A DNA stretch of 64,000 nucleotides from Lacinutrix venerupis (GTDB taxonomy: Bacteria; Bacteroidota; Bacteroidia; Flavobacteriales; Flavobacteriaceae), in contig NZ_RCCH01000002.1 in the NCBI RefSeq assembly GCF_003663945.1, forward strand, positions 374,612 to 438,611, written 5' to 3'. The position numbers were made by a program, and so were the translations under genes. Shown piece by piece: positions 17,111 to 25,556 of this stretch. Below the pieces are notes generated by a model, which had not been told where the DNA came from, made no database searches, and worked only from the letters and a program-made list of their open reading frames with translations. Each line of letters starts with the position of its first letter. Positions within the stretch are counted from its first letter, which is position 1.

Positions 17111-18004
17111 TTAATAGCCCGCAAAATTAAAATTCAACATTTCTTTTACTTTACTATATATGTTTGGAAATTGAGCTCTAAACTCCAAAGGTGTTTCAAT
17201 AAAGTTCTCTACTAATACCGAAACAAATTCAAACTGATTTTCAAAAGCATAGTCTCTAAAATATCCTGAAGAAATAAGCTTTTTTTTAATTAATGCATTT
17301 GTTTCTATAAATTCTGTTAGTTCATAAAAAGAATCTAAAAAAATTGCTGCGCTTGTGCTTTTTCTTCTAGATTTTAAAAACGTAATATGCATAGCGTGTA
17401 TACACTCATGAACGCCTAAATTTAAATTATCGTTTGAAATTGCATATCCTTTTTCAAAATCTTCCCATGAAAAAACTAAAGCCTTATAAGACATATTAAA
17501 TTCTCCTTTATGGTCTTGCTTATTAATATTTGAAAAGTATTTTTTAGGATAAATTACAACTTTATCTACTGACTTAATTTTATAATCTCTAAAGCCAAGT
17601 GTAAGTTTGGTTGCGGTTGCTGCAACTTTAACTCTCATAGTATTAGTAATTTCAATATCCTTACCTATAAATTTCCAATGTTTAATAAAATATTGTATAC
17701 GGTGCTCGAAATGCTTTTGTTTTAAAGGTTTTAAGCTGTTATAGAAATCGAATTCATTTTTTAAAATAGACTTATACTCTTCTTTTAAAGTTTTTGTTCT
17801 TATGTACGGGTTTGTAAAAAATTGTTGCTTTTTAAAATATTCTACAAATGCCATTTCAAAAAAATTAAAAATACCTCTAAAAACTACAAATATGGCGAGT
17901 GATATAATACCAACAAGAATTATACTTACAACAACTCTAAACATTATAGGTGTTTCTGGGTTTTGTAAAGTATCTATAAGTTGTTGCATTTTACTGTCAC
18001 CCAT
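17111..18004 (-). CDS. MtfA-like zinc peptidase with an N-terminal membrane anchor
   Basis: The 297-residue protein has a membrane segment at about 21-43 and then a soluble domain resembling the MtfA (YeeI) metallopeptidase family. The zinc motif HECIH lies at 199-203 (HExxH). It is preceded by VKVAATATKLTLGF (126-139) and VVIYPKKYF (149-157), and followed by EFVSVLVENFIETP (259-272), the family's downstream acidic segment. E. coli MtfA is soluble and interacts with the Mlc regulator; the membrane anchor here suggests a different job. It lies directly downstream of the tRNA-Arg/duplicated element on the same strand. Substrate unknown. Confidence 0.72.
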   Translation of the reverse strand: MGDSKMQQLIDTLQNPETPIMFRVVVSIILVGIISLAIFVVFRGIFNFFEMAFVEYFKKQQFFTNPYIRTKTLKEEYKSILKNEFDFYNSLKPLKQKHFEHRIQYFIKHWKFIGKDIEITNTMRVKVAATATKLTLGFRDYKIKSVDKVVIYPKKYFSNINKQDHKGEFNMSYKALVFSWEDFEKGYAISNDNLNLGVHECIHAMHITFLKSRRKSTSAAIFLDSFYELTEFIETNALIKKKLISSGYFRDYAFENQFEFVSVLVENFIETPLEFRAQFPNIYSKVKEMLNFNFAGY

Positions 18005-18031
18005 AAATTAAATTATTGTTTTTATAAAAAA

Positions 18032-18095
18032 GATTAGTTTTCTCAATATGTTCCGCCTTGAAAACCAAAAACTCAAACTTATAAACACAAGCAAG
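18032..18095. repeat. Duplicated element, copy A
   Basis: This copy runs from GATTAG to GCAAG. Its last 46 nt (18050-18095) are identical to 18153-18198 in copy B, while the first 18 nt differ by a few substitutions and one indel. It lies between copy B and the MtfA-like gene. Confidence 0.8.
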
Positions 18096-18133
18096 TCTTT
18101 TTTTTAAATTTTATTATACTTCTTTTTTTTTAG

Positions 18134-18198
18134 GATTAGCTTTCCTCAATGCGTTCCGCCTTGAAAACCAAAAACTCAAACTTATAAACACAAGCAAG
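18134..18198. repeat. Duplicated element, copy B
   Basis: This is the copy next to tRNA-Arg, starting about 102 nt from copy A. It supplies one arm of the tRNA terminator hairpin (18168-18181). A T-rich spacer (18096-18133) separates the copies. Confidence 0.8.
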
Positions 18199-18223
18199 CT
18201 TGGTTTAACGTTTGAGTTTTTGG
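18160..18223 (-). terminator. Terminator hairpin of the yqeY-tRNA-Arg transcript
   Basis: CCAAAAACTCAAAC (18168-18181) and GTTTGAGTTTTTGG (18210-18223) form a perfect 14-bp stem with a 28-nt loop. On the minus strand the stem ends in a T-rich stretch. Confidence 0.7.
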
Positions 18224-18231
18224 CTTATTCG

Positions 18232-18305
18232 TGACCGCGAGAGGATTCGAACCTCCAACCCTCAGAGCCGAAATCTGATATTCTATCCAGTTGAACTACG
18301 CAGCC
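18232..18305 (-). tRNA. tRNA-Arg (anticodon UCG)
   Basis: The 74-nt minus-strand sequence folds as a cloverleaf: acceptor GGCTGCG/CGCGGTC with discriminator A, anticodon stem TCAGA/TCTGA, and T-arm GGAGG-TTCGAAT-CCTCT. The anticodon loop TTTCGGC gives anticodon TCG, which reads CGA and probably related Arg codons. CCA is not encoded. The 5' end is only 10 nt behind the yqeY stop codon, so the tRNA appears to be processed from the yqeY transcript. Confidence 0.92.
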
Positions 18306-18315
18306 CGTAATTTAT

Positions 18316-18765
18316 TTAAGCTAGTTTAGCTTTAACTATATTAGAAATAGTTTTACCATCTGCTCTTCCAGCAACTGCTTGGTTTACTATACCCATTACT
18401 TTACCCATATCTTTCATGCCTTGAGCTCCTGTTTTTACTATAGCATCTTCTACTAAAGCTCCTATTTCTTCCTCACTCATTGCTTCTGGTAAAAATTGCT
18501 CTATAACTTTTGCTTCGGCTAATTCTGGTTCTGCTAAATCTTCTCTACCTTGCTTTAAAAAAATTGCAGCACTATCTTTGCGTTGCTTTACTTGTTTTTG
18601 AAGAATTTTCATTTCCTGCTCTTCTGTCAATTCTTCTTTTGCTCCACTTTCTGTTTGTGCTAATAAAATTGCAGACTTTACAGCACGTAATGCCGTTAAA
18701 GCTGTTTGATCTTTACTTTTCATCGCTTCTTTTAAAGCTGTCATTATATTTTTTGATAAGCTCAT
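18316..18765 (-). CDS. GatB/YqeY domain protein
   Basis: The 149-residue protein matches the stand-alone YqeY family, related to the C-terminal helical domain of GatB in tRNA-dependent amidotransferases. Typical features are the N-terminal LKEAMKSKDQTALTALRAVKSA, noted by its core LTALRAVKSAI, the KQRKDSAAIFLKQGREDL segment, EQFLPEAMSEEEI and GMKDMGKVMGIV near the end. Its exact biochemical role is not established, but tRNA binding is often proposed. It lies downstream of the dcw cluster on the same strand and directly upstream of tRNA-Arg. A near-consensus -7 box TATCTTCG is present at 18786-18793. Confidence 0.9.
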   Translation of the reverse strand: MSLSKNIMTALKEAMKSKDQTALTALRAVKSAILLAQTESGAKEELTEEQEMKILQKQVKQRKDSAAIFLKQGREDLAEPELAEAKVIEQFLPEAMSEEEIGALVEDAIVKTGAQGMKDMGKVMGIVNQAVAGRADGKTISNIVKAKLA

Positions 18766-18785
18766 TTTTGATATTTTTTAGGTTA

Positions 18786-18793
18786 CGAAGATA
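18786..18793 (-). promoter_or_regulatory. Near-consensus -7 element for yqeY-tRNA-Arg
   Basis: On the minus strand this reads TATCTTCG, one mismatch from TAnnTTTG, 20 nt before the yqeY start. The same octamer occurs upstream of the HMG-CoA reductase gene (52381-52388). Confidence 0.4.
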
Positions 18794-18852
18794 ACAAAAA
18801 CTATTAAGCTAAACTTAACGCCTTTAAGCTTTAAAAGCTTGTATTTATAAAC

Positions 18853-18887
18853 AAAAAACCCAAAATGTTGAGGGACATTTTGGGTTA
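18853..18887 (-). terminator. Terminator at the end of the dcw cluster, after ftsZ
   Basis: AACCCAAAATGT pairs with ACATTTTGGGTT around a 6-nt loop, with TTTTTTG following on the minus strand. It separates the dcw transcript from yqeY. Confidence 0.8.
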
Positions 18888-18942
18888 AAATGGATTAACA
18901 AATTTTATAAAAAATTTTCTCTTTTAATAAAATAGCATTTTA

Positions 18943-20928
18943 CTAATCTACGTTATCGTGTAAAAAAGAATTGTTATTTCTTAGTTGAATATCATCATTA
19001 TCGTCTATGCTTAAAGTTGTTTTAGACACATTGTTTTCGGATGATGAATGTTGTGTGTCATCTAAATTTAAACCTTGACGCTTATATGCTGGAATTTTTT
19101 CAATATCATCAATTTTTGAAGTATTGAATTTATGGTTGAAAGACTTCATTTTTTTTCGTCTATCATCTGCTCTATCTCTTAAGATATCTGAAATAGAACT
19201 ATTCATTGGATCTAAATCCTCTTCTTCTACCTCAACAACTTCTTCTTGAGCAATTATTTTCTTTTCGAAAAGAACCTCTTCCTGTTCTTCGATTTTTCCA
19301 GTTTTAACTTCTTTTTGTTTTGTATTTATAGAAGAATCTGCTTCTTCATAATCGTCTAAAGCATAACGTATTTCTTTAGTTTCGGAAACTTCGGTTACTG
19401 GTATAAATTCTACGTGATCGTTTACTTCAATATCATTTAAATCGAAAACTATATTTTCTTCTTTTTTTGCTTCAGGTTCAAAATCAACCTCTATACTTTC
19501 TTCTTTTATTGGTAAATCGAAACTTAAGGTTATTTGTTGTTTATCTTCATCGTTTGTTTTTGGTGTATTTTCATTCTCTACATTTTCTTGAGTTGAATTT
19601 ATTACAAACTCTTCTTCTGTATTAAATGTAGCTACAACCTCATCGTAAACAACATCTATATTTTTAATTACTTCTGTTGTTGATATTAAGCCTAACTCTT
19701 CTAAAGACACAGTATTTTGCTTGTTTACCAAGTCCATTTCTAGTTTACTTAAAGTATCTTCTGTATCCTCATCTATATCTAAAGTATGCTTTACAATTTT
19801 AGGAGGTTCTGGTTTTTCTAAAACAATATCTGGTCTAATAATTGCCGGAGAAGCTTCGTTAGGCGTTAAATCTTTTTCTATACTTTGATCTTCTTCTAAT
19901 GCGTGGATAACTTTTTTAGTTTCTGTATTAGAGATTTCGTCTTGTTGTTCTATATTAAATCCTGTTGCTATAATAGTTACAGCAATAGATTCTTCTAAAG
20001 ATTCATCTTCACCAACACCCATTATAATATTGGCACCGTGTCCAGCTTCTGTTTGAATATGGTCGTTAATTTCACCAATCTCATCGATTGTTATTTCTTG
20101 AGAACCAGAAACGATTAGCAACAATACGTTTTTAGCTCCTGTAATTTTATTATCGTTTAATAATGGTGAATCTAAGGCTTTAGTAATGGCTTCGTGAGCT
20201 CTATTTTGTCCTGAAGAGGTTGATGAACCCATAATAGCTGTACCACTATTACTTAATACAGTTTTAGCATCACGTAAATCGATGTTTTGAGTATAGTGAT
20301 GTGTTATAACCTCAGCAATACCGCGAGAGGCTGTAGCTAAAACTTCGTCTGCTTTAGAGAATCCAGCTTTAAACCCAAGGTTTCCATAAACTTCTCTTAA
20401 TTTATTATTATTAATAACAATTAAAGAATCTACTTCGCTACGTAGTTTTTCTATTCCTATTTGCGCTTGTTCATTTCGCATTTTTCCTTCAAACTGAAAA
20501 GGCATAGTAACAATTCCCACTGTTAATATATCCATTTCCTTGGCCATTTTAGCGATAATAGGTGCTGCTCCTGTACCAGTTCCTCCTCCCATTCCTGCTG
20601 TAATAAATACCATTTTAGTATTTGTTCCAAGCATTTGTTGAATATCTGAAAAACTTTCTACGGCAGATTGCATACCTACATCTGGGTTTGCACCTGCTCC
20701 TAATCCTTCGGTTAAGTTAACACCTAACTGGATTTTGTTTGGTACTCCACTATTTTGAAGTGCTTGTGCATCTGTATTACAGATTACAAAATCTACTCCT
20801 TTTATACCTTGTTGAAACATGTGGTTAATAGCGTTGCTACCACCTCCACCAACACCAATAACCTTGATGACGTTAGATTGATTTTTAGGTAAATCAAAGG
20901 CGATACTTTCGAATTCATTGTTGCTCAT
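18943..20928 (-). CDS. ftsZ: Cell division GTPase FtsZ with long acidic C-terminal tail
   Basis: FtsZ polymerises at midcell and organises the divisome. The 661-residue protein is far longer than the usual 350-450. The tubulin-like core covers about residues 15-325, with VGGGGSNAINHM and the GTP signature GGGTGTG (114-120). A long Asp/Glu-rich linker follows (about 330-600). The conserved partner-binding peptide seems to be IPAYKR (612-617), comparable to IPAFLR of other bacteria, but another 44 residues follow, ending NNSFLHDNVD (652-661). It is the last gene of the dcw cluster and is separated from ftsA by an 82-nt spacer with a hairpin. The product is certain. Confidence 0.97.
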   Translation of the reverse strand: MSNNEFESIAFDLPKNQSNVIKVIGVGGGGSNAINHMFQQGIKGVDFVICNTDAQALQNSGVPNKIQLGVNLTEGLGAGANPDVGMQSAVESFSDIQQMLGTNTKMVFITAGMGGGTGTGAAPIIAKMAKEMDILTVGIVTMPFQFEGKMRNEQAQIGIEKLRSEVDSLIVINNNKLREVYGNLGFKAGFSKADEVLATASRGIAEVITHHYTQNIDLRDAKTVLSNSGTAIMGSSTSSGQNRAHEAITKALDSPLLNDNKITGAKNVLLLIVSGSQEITIDEIGEINDHIQTEAGHGANIIMGVGEDESLEESIAVTIIATGFNIEQQDEISNTETKKVIHALEEDQSIEKDLTPNEASPAIIRPDIVLEKPEPPKIVKHTLDIDEDTEDTLSKLEMDLVNKQNTVSLEELGLISTTEVIKNIDVVYDEVVATFNTEEEFVINSTQENVENENTPKTNDEDKQQITLSFDLPIKEESIEVDFEPEAKKEENIVFDLNDIEVNDHVEFIPVTEVSETKEIRYALDDYEEADSSINTKQKEVKTGKIEEQEEVLFEKKIIAQEEVVEVEEEDLDPMNSSISDILRDRADDRRKKMKSFNHKFNTSKIDDIEKIPAYKRQGLNLDDTQHSSSENNVSKTTLSIDDNDDIQLRNNNSFLHDNVD

Positions 20929-20944
20929 AAAATTCTGTTTTGTC

Positions 20945-21005
20945 GAGAAGTAATTTGCTTCTCTTGTTTTCTTTATTATTATTTGAAACGTTTATTAAAA
21001 CGTTT
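20945..21005 (-). promoter_or_regulatory. ftsA-ftsZ spacer: hairpin and twin AAACGTTT palindromes
   Basis: GAGAAG (20945-20950) and CTTCTC (20958-20963) form a perfect hairpin 16 nt upstream of the ftsZ start. Further upstream on the minus strand two copies of the palindrome AAACGTTT occur at 20986-20993 and 20998-21005, 12 nt apart. Function is unknown; a binding site or mRNA element is possible. Confidence 0.4.
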
Positions 21006-21010
21006 ATACT

Positions 21011-22336
21011 TTATTCTGCGTTGTCTAAAAAATCTCTTACGCGTTCTGTTAAACTATCTAAAAAAGAGCGTTTTGGTTTTTTAACCGGTTCTGGTATTGG
21101 TTGCTCTTCTTCTTCTTCAACTAAAATATTAGTCTCTTCAATTGTTTCCTCTACTTTAGCTTCGGCTTTTACACGATCTTGTCGTTTTAAGCCATCCATA
21201 ACCAAACCTACGGCTGTTGCAAAAAGAGGACTTGTTATAGCTTCGTCGCTATCTCCTGCTAAGTGCTCGTTTGGATAACCTACTCTGGTATCCATTCCTG
21301 TAATATATTCTACTAATTGTTTTAAGTGTTTTAATTGTGCTCCACCTCCTGTTAATACTATACCTGCAATTAGTTTTTTCTTTTGTTCTTCGTGACCGTA
21401 ATTTTTAATTTCTACATACACTTGTTCTATAATTTCGACTACTCTTGCATGAATAATTTTAGATAAATTTTTAAGTGTAATTTCTTTTGGATCTCTGCCT
21501 CGTAAACCAGGAATAGATACAATTTCATTATCTTTATTTTCTCCAGGCCAAGCTGATCCGAATTTTATTTTTAATAATTCGGCTTGCTTTTCAATAATAG
21601 AACATCCTTCTTTTATGTCTTCTGTAATTACATTTCCTCCAAAAGGAATTACTGCTGTATGACGAATTATACCATCTCTAAAAATAGCTAGATCTGTTGT
21701 TCCTCCTCCTATATCTATTAAAGCAACTCCTGCTTCTTTTTCTTCTTGGCTTAAAACAGCATTTGCAGATGCTAACGGCTCTAAAGTAATACCTTCTAAA
21801 TCTAAGCCTGCACTTTTTACACAACGCCCAATATTTCTAATTGAAGATACTTGCCCAACTACAACGTGAAAATTAGCCTCTAATCTGCCGCCATACATAC
21901 CTATTGGTTCTTTTATTTCGGCTTGACCGTCTACTTTATACTCTTGTGGTAATACATGTATAATTTCTTCTCCAGGTAACATTACTAACTTGTGTACCTG
22001 ATTAATTAAACGCTCAATATCATTATCGTCTATAACTGTTTCTGAATCTGCTCTGGTGATATAATCGCTATGCTGTAAACTTCTAATGTGTTGTCCTGCA
22101 ATACCAACAGTTACACCTTCAATTTTTGACGCTGCTGCTGCTTCGGCTTCTTGTACTGCCAATTGAATGGATTGTATAGTCTGCGTAATATTATTTACAA
22201 CACCTCGATGGATACCTAAACTTTTAGATTTACCAATACCTAAAATTTCAACTTTACCATACTCATTTTTACGACCAATCATTGCCACAATTTTTGTGGT
22301 CCCAAGGTCTAACCCAACTGCTAAATTCTGTTCCAT
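21011..22336 (-). CDS. ftsA: Cell division protein FtsA
   Basis: FtsA is the actin-like ATPase that tethers FtsZ to the membrane. The 441-residue protein contains VGLDLGTTKIVAMIGRK at the N terminus, IDIGGGTTDLAIF for phosphate binding and VLTGGGAQLKHL for adenosine contact. The SHS2/1C insert lies between the first two. After an acidic, Pro-containing linker it ends in FLDSLTERVRDFLDNAE, an amphipathic helix suited to membrane attachment. It sits between ftsQ (3 nt upstream) and ftsZ. Confidence 0.96.
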   Translation of the reverse strand: MEQNLAVGLDLGTTKIVAMIGRKNEYGKVEILGIGKSKSLGIHRGVVNNITQTIQSIQLAVQEAEAAAASKIEGVTVGIAGQHIRSLQHSDYITRADSETVIDDNDIERLINQVHKLVMLPGEEIIHVLPQEYKVDGQAEIKEPIGMYGGRLEANFHVVVGQVSSIRNIGRCVKSAGLDLEGITLEPLASANAVLSQEEKEAGVALIDIGGGTTDLAIFRDGIIRHTAVIPFGGNVITEDIKEGCSIIEKQAELLKIKFGSAWPGENKDNEIVSIPGLRGRDPKEITLKNLSKIIHARVVEIIEQVYVEIKNYGHEEQKKKLIAGIVLTGGGAQLKHLKQLVEYITGMDTRVGYPNEHLAGDSDEAITSPLFATAVGLVMDGLKRQDRVKAEAKVEETIEETNILVEEEEEQPIPEPVKKPKRSFLDSLTERVRDFLDNAE

Positions 22337-22339
22337 AAT

Positions 22340-23059
22340 TTATACTTTAGTGCAAACAACTTGATTTTCAAACTGCAAATTCACTTTACTGTACTTCTCT
22401 AAACTTTTATCCTTAAGTGCTTTTTTAAAGAAAGCTTTAAGGTTATTTATTTTTTTATCTAAATGTTCAAGTTTTCCAATCTGTACTATAAAACTACATT
22501 GTCTTAACTTTAAATCTATAGAGTTATTTTTATTTTGAATTATCTCGACTACATTCTTTTTTAAAAACTCGTCTTGTTCTATTTTATTAGCAATTGCAAA
22601 AACATTGCCTAACTTTTTTTTTGATACTTCGCCAGTTACAATTGGCACTCGCGCTGTAAAATTAGATGATAAGGGCATATAACCACCTTTACTATCTATG
22701 TAATAAGAGTTTGAATTTAATACTCTTGCTATAGGTTTTTTTTGTTTTATTTTAACCGAAAAATCACCGTTTACATCTAAGAAAATGTCGGCTTTTTCAA
22801 TCATTGCATTAGCATTCAGGGCAGATTCTAATACATTCAAATCTAAAGTTTCTTTAGGCACACTCGTAAGTGGTTGTTGATTTTGTATTAACAATTTACT
22901 AACAGTTGCATGCGTGATAAATGGCTTCTGTTCTTCTACAAATTCTATGGTTGTTTTCTCCACCTTTCTATTACCATTTTTTGCTGAAGAAAATGCAAAT
23001 AAGAACACAACTACGCCAAATAGCACAACAGCTTTTATGTAGTTCCAATTAATTTTCAT
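22340..23059 (-). CDS. ftsQ: Cell division protein FtsQ/DivIB
   Basis: FtsQ is a bitopic divisome protein linking early and late division components, with a POTRA domain in the periplasm. The 239-residue protein has a short cytosolic N terminus, one membrane helix at about 8-25 and a periplasmic POTRA/FtsQ domain including FLDVNGDFSVKIKQKKPIAR, noted by its core VKIKQKKPIARV. Sequence conservation of this family is weak, so position between murC and ftsA is important evidence. Its start overlaps the end of murC by 11 nt, which suggests translational coupling. Confidence 0.88.
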   Translation of the reverse strand: MKINWNYIKAVVLFGVVVFLFAFSSAKNGNRKVEKTTIEFVEEQKPFITHATVSKLLIQNQQPLTSVPKETLDLNVLESALNANAMIEKADIFLDVNGDFSVKIKQKKPIARVLNSNSYYIDSKGGYMPLSSNFTARVPIVTGEVSKKKLGNVFAIANKIEQDEFLKKNVVEIIQNKNNSIDLKLRQCSFIVQIGKLEHLDKKINNLKAFFKKALKDKSLEKYSKVNLQFENQVVCTKV

Positions 23060-24401
23060 GGACTAATGCTTCTTTAATTTTTAATACTTCTGCTCCAATA
23101 TCGCCTGCTCCTATTGTAAGAATTATTTTTGCCTTACTAGCTTTTATTTTTTTTATTATTTCTGTTTTCTTTATTAATTCTTTATTATCGTTTTCTATTT
23201 GGTTTAAAAGCCAATTAGAGGTCACACCTTCTATAGGCAATTCTCTTGCTGGATAAATATCTAACAACAGTACTTCATCAAATTTTGAAAGACTATTTGC
23301 AAATTCTGCTCCAAAATCTTTAGTTCTTGAAAACAAATGAGGCTGAAAAACTGCTAACACCTTATCTTTTGGATACATCTCTCTAACTGCCTGATGCACT
23401 GCATTAATCTCTTCTGGATGATGAGCATAATCATCTATAAAAACAAGATCATCGCTCTTAATCTGGTATGTAAACCTACGCTTAACACCTTTGTAAGATG
23501 CTAATGCCTTAACGAGCTGTGGTGAAGGGACACCGTATTCTACAGCCATCGCTAAGGCTATTAATGCATTCGACAAATTATGTCTACCAGGTAGGTTAAA
23601 TTGAACTTGTTTTAGTACTGTATTTGGTGTTTTAACATCAAATACATAAGCACCATTTTCTATTTTTATATTTTGAACAGTATAATCTGAATCATCTTCA
23701 ATACCGTAAGTTATTCCTTTAATTGGCAAACCATTTTTTACAAATAGTTTCCCGTTTGGTTTTAGTTTTTTTGAAAAATCTTCGAAAGTTTTTGTTAACT
23801 CTGAAGCATCTCCGTAAATATCTAAATGATCTGCATCCATTGATGTAATACATGCTAAATCTGGAGATAGTGTTAAAAATGAACGATCAAATTCATCAGC
23901 TTCAACAACACTTACCTCACTTCCATTTAATATTAAATTGGAATTGTAATTTTCGCTAATACCACCTAAAAAAGCAGTTAACGGAACATTACACTCCATT
24001 AATAAATGACCTAAAATACTTGTAGTAGTTGTTTTACCGTGTGTACCAGCTACTGCTAAACAAAACGTGTTTTTAGTAATTAAACCTAAAATCTCAGAAC
24101 GTTTTAAAAGATTAAAGCCATTGGTTTTAAAATAGTTTAATTCTTTACTATCTTTTGGAATTGCAGGTGTGTAAACCACTAAAGTATTTTGGGTATCTAA
24201 AAAAGGAGTTTCTATGTTTTTAACATTATCGTTAAAATGAATATTTATCCCTAAATCCTCAAGTGAATTTGTTATTTCTGTTTTGGTTTTGTCGTAACCA
24301 GCGACATACATATTAGCCGCATGGAAATAGCGTGCTATGGCACTCATTCCAATTCCTCCAATACCTATAAAATAGATGTTATGTATGTTGTTTAAATTCA
24401 T
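23049..24401 (-). CDS. murC: UDP-N-acetylmuramate--L-alanine ligase
   Basis: MurC adds L-alanine to UDP-MurNAc, the first peptide-stem step of peptidoglycan synthesis, in the cytosol. The 450-residue protein begins with the Rossmann-like FIGIGGIGMSAIA. It has the ATP-binding P-loop GTHGKTTTTS, the VVEADEFDRSF segment and DYAHHPEEI in the C-terminal domain, all Mur-ligase hallmarks and specific for MurC. It follows murG by 2 nt and overlaps ftsQ. Confidence 0.97.
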   Translation of the reverse strand: MNLNNIHNIYFIGIGGIGMSAIARYFHAANMYVAGYDKTKTEITNSLEDLGINIHFNDNVKNIETPFLDTQNTLVVYTPAIPKDSKELNYFKTNGFNLLKRSEILGLITKNTFCLAVAGTHGKTTTTSILGHLLMECNVPLTAFLGGISENYNSNLILNGSEVSVVEADEFDRSFLTLSPDLACITSMDADHLDIYGDASELTKTFEDFSKKLKPNGKLFVKNGLPIKGITYGIEDDSDYTVQNIKIENGAYVFDVKTPNTVLKQVQFNLPGRHNLSNALIALAMAVEYGVPSPQLVKALASYKGVKRRFTYQIKSDDLVFIDDYAHHPEEINAVHQAVREMYPKDKVLAVFQPHLFSRTKDFGAEFANSLSKFDEVLLLDIYPARELPIEGVTSNWLLNQIENDNKELIKKTEIIKKIKASKAKIILTIGAGDIGAEVLKIKEALVHEN

Positions 24402-24403
24402 AA

Positions 24404-25510
24404 TTATTTATTCAGAAGTTTTTCAACTTCATCTGCTATATCTTTTGTTGCATTTACTAATGCTAGTTTTTTAATATTTACACCTAATTGTTTCTGCCTT
24501 TCGTCTGAAGCTATTAACTGAGAGAATTTATTTTTAAAATCGACTTCTAAATCTTCTTGAGCAATCATTAAAGCAGCGTTTTCATCTACAATAGCTTTTG
24601 CATTTTTAGTTTGATGATCTTCGGCTACATAAGGTGATGGCACAAAAATTACAGGTTTTCCAACAATACAAAGCTCTGATACAGAACCTGCTCCTGCACG
24701 TGATATAATAATATCGGCAGCGGCATAAGCAAAATCCATATTATTTATAAATTGATGCACTTGTACATGCTTTATATCTCCATTAATTTTATAATCGTTA
24801 TAATACAATTTTCCTGTTTGCCAAATAATTTGAACTTGCTGTGTTTGCAAAAAATCTAATTCTCGTTTTAAGAGTTCGTTAATAGCTTTCGCTCCTAAAC
24901 TCCCACCTAAAACTAAGAGTGTTTTTTTCCCTTCTACTAAACCAAAATATTTTATTGCTTCACTTCTTTTAGATTCAATATCTAACAAATCTTGACGTAC
25001 CGGATTTCCTGTTTTTAATATTTTATTCTTTGGAAAAAAACGATCCAAGCCATTATAGGCCACACATATTTTTTGTACTTTTTTTGATAATAGTTTATTT
25101 GTAATTCCTGGATAAGAGTTTTGTTCTTGTATTAAACTTGGTATTCCCTTTAAAGCTGCTATTTGCAATAACGGTCCGCTTGCAAAACCTCCTGTACCAA
25201 TGGCTACATCTGGTTTAAATTTGTTTACAATTTGCCTTGCACTCCATAAACTATTGATTAATTTAAATGGAAATGTTAAGTTTTTAAGTGTTAATTTTCT
25301 TTCTATTCCAGTAATCCATAAGCCTTTAATTTTATAACCTGCTTGTGGTACTTTTTCCATTTCCATACGATCTTTTGCTCCTACAAAAAGAAATTTGGCA
25401 TCTGGAAAACGCAATTTTAATTCGTTAGCAATAGCTATAGCAGGATAAATATGGCCTCCTGTTCCACCGCCACTTAGTATTATTTTATATGTTTTCTTTT
25501 TATTACTCAC
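24404..25510 (-). CDS. murG: UDP-GlcNAc:lipid I GlcNAc transferase MurG
   Basis: MurG transfers GlcNAc to lipid I to make lipid II on the cytosolic face of the inner membrane. The 368-residue GT-B protein starts with the phosphate-binding [11 protein letters not shown]. It carries [38 protein letters not shown] in the donor domain and [12 protein letters not shown] plus [15 protein letters not shown] near the end. All match the family. It lies between ftsW (46 nt upstream) and murC. Confidence 0.97.
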   Translation of the reverse strand: MSNKKKTYKIILSGGGTGGHIYPAIAIANELKLRFPDAKFLFVGAKDRMEMEKVPQAGYKIKGLWITGIERKLTLKNLTFPFKLINSLWSARQIVNKFKPDVAIGTGGFASGPLLQIAALKGIPSLIQEQNSYPGITNKLLSKKVQKICVAYNGLDRFFPKNKILKTGNPVRQDLLDIESKRSEAIKYFGLVEGKKTLLVLGGSLGAKAINELLKRELDFLQTQQVQIIWQTGKLYYNDYKINGDIKHVQVHQFINNMDFAYAAADIIISRAGAGSVSELCIVGKPVIFVPSPYVAEDHQTKNAKAIVDENAALMIAQEDLEVDFKNKFSQLIASDERQKQLGVNIKKLALVNATKDIADEVEKLLNK

Positions 25511-25556
25511 TTAATTATATCTCAAGAATTATATTCGTTGATTTTTCAATATTTAC

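Noticed and set aside
18032-18198. Duplicated element as a CRISPR array
   Set aside because: There are only two copies, the repeat is too long, the single spacer is T-rich, and no cas gene is present.
18032-18305. Duplicated element as attL/attR of an island integrated at tRNA-Arg
   Set aside because: The repeats do not include the tRNA 3' end, the distance between them is only about 100 nt, and no integrase is present.
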